Below, in pieces: positions 6,405 through 10,494 of a stretch of 10,494 bases of DNA. Made by a program: the position numbers and the translations under genes. The stretch comes from Chloroflexota bacterium (GTDB taxonomy: Bacteria; Chloroflexota; Anaerolineae; Anaerolineales; UBA4823): NCBI GenBank assembly GCA_030636125.1, contig DAOVXM010000051.1, positions 1-10,494 on the forward strand, given 5' to 3'. Under the pieces are notes generated by a model that was not told where the DNA came from, did not search any database, and was given only the letters and a program-made list of their open reading frames with translations. Each line of letters opens with the position of its first letter. Positions within the stretch are counted from its first letter, which is position 1.

Positions 6405-7661
6405 TCACTGCAACAATTGGGAGAGCATCAGGACCATCGCTACCCCGCTGATACATAATCCAAACAGTCCTATTGTTGCCGCAACTACCCCAAATGAGGT
6501 ATATGAGCGCTTGTCTGCCTGGCTATCTGGGACATGTCCGTTCTTTGATGAGAGCAGCAGAGGTTGTTCCTCTGTCCTGACAAGGACCTGCGGCCTTGGT
6601 TGAACTCTGCCCATCACACTCACCGATTCTCCACTGCGTAGTACCCAAATCCGGTAACGTAGTCTTTCCCCTTTCACTAACTGGGGTGGCAGTCTTAAGA
6701 TTTGCAGGGCAGCTCTGACTTGCTCTAAGGATGGTATAAAGCTTTCGCCTTTCAGCCGGACTTCTTGCTTCTGCGGATCGATCCAGGCAGTTCCAGTTCC
6801 ATCCTCCAGGATAAAGGGGGTTGCGCGGGCATCGTCTCTGAGGGGTTGCCACCCTCCGCTATCCACATCATATTCCTCAATTGCGAGGCGGAGCACCGCC
6901 AGTGGGGCCGGGTTCTTACCATCCAACGGGAAAGGGGCTAGATCATCGAGTCGTTGGGGGATTTGGCTGACCTTTCCGCTTATTAGCACATTCCCCCACC
7001 CAGGGTCCAGGTCGCTAAGTGTCAGGCCGCGCCTCGCAGGGCGAGTTTTGCGCCTTTGGAAGAAGAACATCGATACGGCGAGAGCCAGGAGCAATAGCCC
7101 ACCCAGGCATAAGCTTCCTGGCCAAATGAAAAATTTAAGCAGGTCCAAAAAGCTCGTCTTTGTTTGTGGTGGAACCTGGTCTATTTGAGTTGGCTCTGGG
7201 GTTGGCGTTGTGCTAATTGGAGCGATGCTGGTGGGGGTTGTGATTAAGGTGGGGGTGGCAGTTAAAAGTTCTATCGTCGCGCTGGGTGGGAAAGTTGGGC
7301 TTAGTAAGGGGGTTTCAGTTAACGTTACAGAAGGCAATAAAGTGGGGGGCTGAGTTATCTGCGTTGCGCTGGGAGGAAATGTAGGGCTGGGGACAGGGGT
7401 CTCAACTGCCGTTTCAGAAGGAGTTAACGTGGGCAGTGAGGGTATCTGCGTTTCGTTTGGTTCGACGGTGGCGCTGAGGGACTCTGTTTCTGGTATGGGA
7501 AATGTCGGCGCTTCATTGGCAATACGGGTTTTTTCAGAATCGGGTAACGGCATGCTCAACCCAGGGGTGACGACGTCGGACACGCCCGCCGGGGTCGAAG
7601 ATAACGTCCCACAGGCTGGAAGGAAGATTACCAACAACAGGAGAATGAACCATTTTTTCAT
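6405..7661 (-). CDS. Membrane-anchored lipoprotein with Ser/Thr/Pro stalk and probable GIDE/BAM-like domain
   Basis: This is a 418-residue membrane protein. Residues 1-17 are a lipoprotein signal with lipobox LPAC, lipidation expected at Cys17. Residues 18-170 form a Ser/Thr/Pro-rich stalk in which PTFPPSAT occurs twice (93-100 and 122-129). Membrane helix 1 is about 177-201, followed by a basic stop-transfer RRKTRPARR, so residues 203-388 should be cytoplasmic. Helix 2 is about 389-415. The cytoplasmic part contains TPFILEDGTGTAWIDP (281-296) and ESVSVMGRV (345-353), which resemble the bacterial GIDE/BAM (beside-a-membrane) family, PF12483. I assign this from the motifs only. A RING is absent, so no ubiquitin ligase role is implied. 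The frame begins 15 nt earlier at 7676, but that ATG overlaps the Shine-Dalgarno GGAGGAG (7668-7674), which sits 6 nt before the ATG at 7661, so I chose the latter. It is the last gene of the minus-strand cluster, 21 nt after DUF711. Confidence 0.85.
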   Translation of the reverse strand: MKKWFILLLLVIFLPACGTLSSTPAGVSDVVTPGLSMPLPDSEKTRIANEAPTFPIPETESLSATVEPNETQIPSLPTLTPSETAVETPVPSPTFPPSATQITQPPTLLPSVTLTETPLLSPTFPPSATIELLTATPTLITTPTSIAPISTTPTPEPTQIDQVPPQTKTSFLDLLKFFIWPGSLCLGGLLLLALAVSMFFFQRRKTRPARRGLTLSDLDPGWGNVLISGKVSQIPQRLDDLAPFPLDGKNPAPLAVLRLAIEEYDVDSGGWQPLRDDARATPFILEDGTGTAWIDPQKQEVRLKGESFIPSLEQVRAALQILRLPPQLVKGERLRYRIWVLRSGESVSVMGRVQPRPQVLVRTEEQPLLLSSKNGHVPDSQADKRSYTSFGVVAATIGLFGLCISGVAMVLMLSQLLQ

Positions 7662-7678
7662 CCTGTGCTCCTCCATAG

Positions 7679-7690
7679 CCGGTTAACCGG
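7679..7690. repeat. 12-bp perfect palindrome over the DUF711 stop codon
   Basis: CCGGTTAACCGG is fully self-complementary and contains the TAA stop codon of the DUF711 gene. It lies just before the Shine-Dalgarno of the lipoprotein gene. It could be an operator or chance, and it has no T-run to act as a terminator. Confidence 0.6.
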
Positions 7691-8912
7691 TTTTGGTCTT
7701 TCGTCGTTGCAGGTGGATCATCTCATCTCCTGCGAAAAGCCTGTCTAGGGGTTCAGTGTTCACAGCCAGCACACGGCTGTTGGCAAAGTAGGCGAAATCG
7801 AAGCCGGTTGTTTCTCCCGCTTTCTTGCCCGGTATCGGCATCAAGCGAGCGGTGAGTGGCTTGTCCAGGCGCTGGGCCAGTGCTGCCAGGTCGAGTAATA
7901 TCGCCGCGATCGCCTCCCGCGAAGTATCCCCGGGGAGAGGAATGGTATCCAAGCCGGTGCCGCAGACGGCTGAATACATTAACAGGTCCTTCACGAGTAA
8001 TGTGCCTTCTGCCGCCCTTTTTGCCAGGACCGCATCTTCCAGAACGGGGAGAAATAACCCGTTGAAACCTGCGCGCTGGAATTGAACCTGGTCGAGTGTA
8101 TCTGCCAGGATAGCGGCTGCAGCTAAAGAGCCTGGCAACCCCACCGCGGGCGCTCCCAGGCGCTCTAGTGCGGTCCCAATAGAACATGCCTCCTGAGGAA
8201 AAGGTGCCAGGGAGAAGTCGATGCCGCCGAAGGATAGGGCGAATTGAGTTTCCAGTTCTCCCGCTACCCGGGTAAGCGTTCGCGCGTTTGTAGTTATGGC
8301 GTCGACCAGTGCCTGACGGCCTTCCTGTATACTCTTTGCCTCGGAGAAGGCCTCCACAGCCAGGTCAGCGGCTTCTATGGCCAGGGCAAAAGTTGGCTCA
8401 TCCCCGTTATGATAGGCAGCTGGGAAGAAGGGCGCTCCGGCTGGCACGTTGGCCAGGGCCGCGAAGCGCAGGTTGCTGAAGCCATCCGGGGAGAGTGCCG
8501 CTGTTTGGTGGATGATCTCCGCGCAAGCACGCACCGCGGGCAGAGAAACCTCCCCATCGGATGTGGTCATCAAACCGGAAAGGAATACATGCTCGTTGGC
8601 ATCCAGCATAGCCGGGATCACCTGGTAACTGAGGCTAGATTCGGGGAGGGCAGGGCCGAGAGATATATAATCAAAACCCAGCGAACATGATAGTGTTCCC
8701 AATTCCCTGGTCAGGTCGATTGAAATGGTGGAGTCTAAGACGGGAAGAAGCCTGGTAAAGGGGACCGTAGCCAGGCGAGAGGTTTGCACTTCGTATCCGG
8801 CGGCTTCGAAGGCTGGCATGGCAGCTTGGTTAAAATCGCCAGCCCGGCGCAGGGCTGTATCATCCAGAGGCCATTGGGGGTTGAGGAAGTAAGTGATTGA
8901 GCGTATTTTCAT
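7683..8912 (-). CDS. DUF711 (UPF0210) family protein
   Basis: This is a 409-residue soluble protein of the DUF711/UPF0210 family (PF05167), whose biochemical function I do not know to be established. Family signatures are clear: PFFPAAYHNG (161-170), SFGGIDFSLAP (227-237), FNGLFLPVLEDAVLA (283-297), SAVCGTGLDTIPLPGDT (314-330) and KPLTARLMPIPGK (351-363). Cys317 within the CGTGLD motif is the conserved-looking cysteine. Many family members are about 450 residues and sit next to a small ACT-domain gene. This one is somewhat shorter and no ACT gene is nearby. The ATG is 12 nt after the stop of the upstream methyltransferase gene, and no strong Shine-Dalgarno is present, which suggests translational coupling. 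The C-terminal tail after residue 385 is basic and variable. No signal peptide or membrane segment is visible, so a cytoplasmic enzyme is likely. Confidence 0.9.
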   Translation of the reverse strand: MKIRSITYFLNPQWPLDDTALRRAGDFNQAAMPAFEAAGYEVQTSRLATVPFTRLLPVLDSTISIDLTRELGTLSCSLGFDYISLGPALPESSLSYQVIPAMLDANEHVFLSGLMTTSDGEVSLPAVRACAEIIHQTAALSPDGFSNLRFAALANVPAGAPFFPAAYHNGDEPTFALAIEAADLAVEAFSEAKSIQEGRQALVDAITTNARTLTRVAGELETQFALSFGGIDFSLAPFPQEACSIGTALERLGAPAVGLPGSLAAAAILADTLDQVQFQRAGFNGLFLPVLEDAVLAKRAAEGTLLVKDLLMYSAVCGTGLDTIPLPGDTSREAIAAILLDLAALAQRLDKPLTARLMPIPGKKAGETTGFDFAYFANSRVLAVNTEPLDRLFAGDEMIHLQRRKTKTG

Positions 8913-8924
8913 GGCGCTTAAACT

Positions 8925-9713
8925 TTACCGCGGAGAGCGCGGAGACCGCTGGCGCACGACTTCGAACAACAGGATCCCCGCGGCGATGGCAACGTTAAGT
9001 GACTCTGCACCACCCGGCATCGGGATGTGCAGGCGGGTTTCTGCCAGGTCTTGGGCGACAGCACTGGGTCCTTCAGCTTCACCTGACACGACCAATGCCA
9101 GGGGAACGCGCAAATCGGATTGGGTATACCTTTCCCCATTCTTGGCATCTGCCAGGAATACGCTTAAGGATGAGGTCCCAATTTTGGTGCGGATAGTTTC
9201 CCAGTTTGTGGATATTAACGGTAAACGGAAGTGGGCGCCCATGGCGGCGCGCACTACTTTGGGCGCGTAAGCGTCTACTGTCCCTTCTGGCAAAAACACG
9301 GCTTCCACGCCGGCTGCTTCGGCTGTGCGCAGCATCGTTCCCAGGTTACCGGGATCGCGCACGCCCTCTGGAATGAAAACGAAATTCAATACTTCCGGGG
9401 GAGGCTTCGAGTGTATAGGCAGCGCTGCCAGGATGCCTTGGGGGGTCTCCGTGTCGCTGGCAGCTCGCATAACCTTGGGGGTGACTTGTTCAATCTTTGT
9501 GCCTTGAGAGGCGAAGGCCGCCACCGTTTCCTGACCGCGAGCGCTAAGGTCTTCACTGTAGAGTACCAGTTGCGCCTTCCATCCAGCGCCCAGGGCTTCT
9601 TCAACCAGCCGCACTCCTTCAATAATAAAGGCCCCTGCCTCGCGGCGCTGGCGTGATCGAGATTGCAGGGACCGGACCCACTGGACTTTGGGATTTTGTG
9701 ACGATGTAATCAT
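8925..9713 (-). CDS. TrmH/SpoU family RNA 2'-O-methyltransferase (SPOUT)
   Basis: This protein would use S-adenosylmethionine to methylate a ribose 2'-OH on rRNA or tRNA. The 262-residue length is normal for the two-domain form. Residues 1-100 are the N-terminal substrate-binding domain (NPKVQWVRSL at the start, AFIIEGVRLVEEAL at 28-41). Residues 107-255 form the trefoil-knotted SPOUT domain. Motif 1 is EGVRDPGNLGTMLRTAEAAG (116-135), with the catalytic-type Arg129. Motif 2 is VVSGEAEGPS (208-217). Motif 3 is IPMPGGAESLNVAIAAG (230-246). The target nucleotide cannot be read from the sequence, so I give no gene symbol. The start MITSSQNPKV matches the family, but no Shine-Dalgarno precedes it. 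Two copies of GTATCACT (17-nt period) lie just upstream. It is followed after 12 nt by DUF711, and together they look like an operon. Confidence 0.93.
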   Translation of the reverse strand: MITSSQNPKVQWVRSLQSRSRQRREAGAFIIEGVRLVEEALGAGWKAQLVLYSEDLSARGQETVAAFASQGTKIEQVTPKVMRAASDTETPQGILAALPIHSKPPPEVLNFVFIPEGVRDPGNLGTMLRTAEAAGVEAVFLPEGTVDAYAPKVVRAAMGAHFRLPLISTNWETIRTKIGTSSLSVFLADAKNGERYTQSDLRVPLALVVSGEAEGPSAVAQDLAETRLHIPMPGGAESLNVAIAAGILLFEVVRQRSPRSPR

Positions 9714-9717
9714 GATA

Positions 9718-9742
9718 AGTGATACAGGGATGGTAGTGATAC
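9718..9742 (-). repeat. Direct repeat of GTATCACT before the methyltransferase start
   Basis: On the minus strand GTATCACT occurs at 9742-9735 and again at 9725-9718, a period of 17 nt. The second copy ends 4 nt before the ATG at 9713. It could be a regulator site or chance. Confidence 0.4.
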
Positions 9743-9768
9743 GATATAGTAGATGTAGACGGAATCCC

Positions 9769-10122
9769 TTAGACCGCGCTGTAAAAATCTATGCTATTCC
9801 AAACTCGGAGAAATGTAGCGATTGTGGGCTGGTCGAACGATGTCAGGCGTATCAATTTCAGGCCAGAGTGGGCTTCTTTTTCAAAGTAATTGTTAAATGA
9901 ATTGAAGATCACCCCCGCAGCACGTTCTTTAGAATAACCAAAAATTCCTTGGATCTCTTTTCCGCCATGGTGGACGATGGCTCCCGCTACCCCACCACCA
10001 TGCTGCAACTGAGCGTTCGCAGCGTTAACGATCACATTCACATCTTCCTGGGTTAAATCACCCTCGACGAGTTGTAAGCTTTCACCCGCCGGGAAGACGT
10101 GTTCTTGCAACACCCGGTTCAT
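9769..10122 (-). CDS. Internally deleted macro-domain protein, probable decayed gene
   Basis: Macro domains bind or hydrolyse ADP-ribose and related ligands. Residues 16-58 are a good macro-domain N-terminus: LVEGDLTQEDVNVIVNAAN, with the NAAN motif at 33-36, and the ligand loop GGGVAGAI (42-49). After GGKEIQ (53-58) the protein jumps directly to GIFGYSKERAAGVI (59-72), which belongs to the second ligand loop near the C-terminus of the family. It then ends with a normal-looking tail, SGLKLIRLTSFDQPT (86-100). About 70-80 central residues, normally several strands and helices, are missing, yet the frame is kept. The protein is 117 residues where about 180 would be usual. Expression signals are intact: GGAGG (10128-10132) 5 nt before ATG and a good promoter. 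It is therefore either a recent pseudogene or a product that is still made. It is first in the minus-strand cluster, 55 nt before the methyltransferase gene. Confidence 0.8.
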   Translation of the reverse strand: MNRVLQEHVFPAGESLQLVEGDLTQEDVNVIVNAANAQLQHGGGVAGAIVHHGGKEIQGIFGYSKERAAGVIFNSFNNYFEKEAHSGLKLIRLTSFDQPTIATFLRVWNSIDFYSAV

Positions 10123-10138
10123 AACGACCTCCAGTTTG

Positions 10139-10167
10139 ATTTTAGCATGTCAGGTATCCAGCGTCAA
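10139..10167 (-). promoter_or_regulatory. Promoter of the macro-domain gene
   Basis: On the minus strand TTGACG (10167-10162) is followed after exactly 17 nt by TAAAAT (10144-10139), with TGC directly before it as an extended -10. This is the best promoter match in the window. It would give a very short leader of about 10 nt and may drive the whole cluster down to 6405. Confidence 0.7.
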
Positions 10168-10306
10168 CGCGAGTTGGGAAAATCATCCGATTCTGCAATT
10201 GTCCAGGAAGATTGCCACTGCTATAATGGCGTAGCATCTACAATTAATGTGATGGACGGGGTCGTGGTTAAGCAGATCGAGAAGAATCGGGAAAAATCCT
10301 ACGGCA

Positions 10307-10329
10307 TTCTCCTTTGATATGAAGGAGAA
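10307..10329. repeat. 8-bp hairpin with distant T-run
   Basis: TTCTCCTT (10307-10314) pairs perfectly with AAGGAGAA (10322-10329) around a 7-nt loop. A run of six T lies about 15 nt further on the plus strand, too far for a standard terminator. No plus-strand gene clearly ends here. Confidence 0.5.
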
Positions 10330-10412
10330 GCGATAATATAATTTTTTGCGTAATCTAATTGGAGATTAACTACTCAGCTAAGTACATTCACAAATGAATT
10401 GTTGGGTGTAAA

Positions 10413-10427
10413 AACCTTGCGAAGGTT
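10413..10427. repeat. Short perfect hairpin AACCTT-GCG-AAGGTT
   Basis: A 6-bp stem closes a 3-nt loop, with TTGCGAA occurring twice (10417-10423 and 10426-10432). The flank GTAAAAACCTT matches part of repeat copy 2 before dnaK (185-195). This suggests shared repeat material, but the match is short. Confidence 0.45.
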
Positions 10428-10494
10428 GCGAAATTACTTTCAATGCACCAATATACTAAAGTTTCTCTAGGTTATCAGACAAAGAAGCGCCCCA

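Larger units (their letters stand above)
10168..10494. other. Right-end intergenic region without a supported gene
   Basis: I see no convincing gene here. The only plus-strand frame of note, up to 10317, runs backwards through the macro-domain promoter and start and has no ribosome binding site. The stretch holds the hairpin at 10307-10329, the repeat-like TAACTACTCAGCTAAG at 10368-10382 and a short perfect hairpin AACCTT-GCG-AAGGTT at 10413-10427. It becomes AT-rich towards the end, which fits repeat-bearing intergenic DNA. Confidence 0.5.

Noticed and set aside
7662..7676. Earlier ATG for the lipoprotein gene
   Set aside because: This ATG overlaps the Shine-Dalgarno GGAGGAG of the next ATG. 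Starting at 7661 also gives a normal lipoprotein signal beginning MKKWF.
10099..10317. Plus-strand frame of 72 residues
   Set aside because: It overlaps the macro-domain start and promoter on the other strand, has no ribosome binding site and no recognisable content.
61..10469. Long-range inverted match TAGAGAAA..CTTTA (61-75) with TAAAGTTTCTCTA (10457-10469)
   Set aside because: It is short, AT-rich and needs a 2-nt gap. Chance is sufficient, and no mobile element spans the intervening housekeeping genes.

Overview
The window carries ordinary housekeeping genes of a bacterium separated by intergenic DNA that is unusually rich in repeats and palindromes. The gene content and the style of the small proteins suggest a member of the Chloroflexota, probably Anaerolineae. 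The main pointers are a small CxxC protein of a type I associate with that phylum, a DUF711 (UPF0210) protein beside a SPOUT methyltransferase, and a lipoprotein with a long Ser/Thr/Pro stalk. This placement is inference and has not been checked by any search.

Layout. Bases 1-247 lie upstream of dnaK and hold an imperfect inverted repeat and a 41-nt direct repeat (two copies, 89 nt apart). dnaK (248-2167, +) is complete and followed by a clear intrinsic terminator. Bases 2227-2370 hold a chain of hairpins between convergent genes. Two small minus-strand genes of unknown function follow (2371-2697 and 2860-3069), separated by a palindrome whose arms are themselves palindromic. Bases 3070-3487 contain two extended -10 promoters that bracket two hairpins, then uvrA (3488-6379, +), which is complete and encodes the damage-recognition ATPase of nucleotide excision repair.

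From about 10170 down to 6405 everything reads on the minus strand. In order of transcription: a macro-domain gene with an internal in-frame deletion and a good promoter (10122-9769); a TrmH/SpoU-type RNA 2'-O-methyltransferase (9713-8925); a DUF711 protein (8912-7683); and a membrane-anchored lipoprotein with a probable cytoplasmic GIDE/BAM-like domain (7661-6405). Gaps of 55, 12 and 21 nt suggest one transcript, at least for the last three genes. The last gene converges with uvrA, 25 nt apart. The right end (10168-10494) has no convincing gene and holds more hairpins, including a diverged relative of the repeat seen upstream of dnaK.

I see no CRISPR array, tRNA, rRNA, intact transposase or obvious defence system. 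The observations most worth following are the internally deleted macro-domain gene, the lipoprotein-GIDE fusion, the covarying repeat in front of dnaK and the structured intergenic segments.
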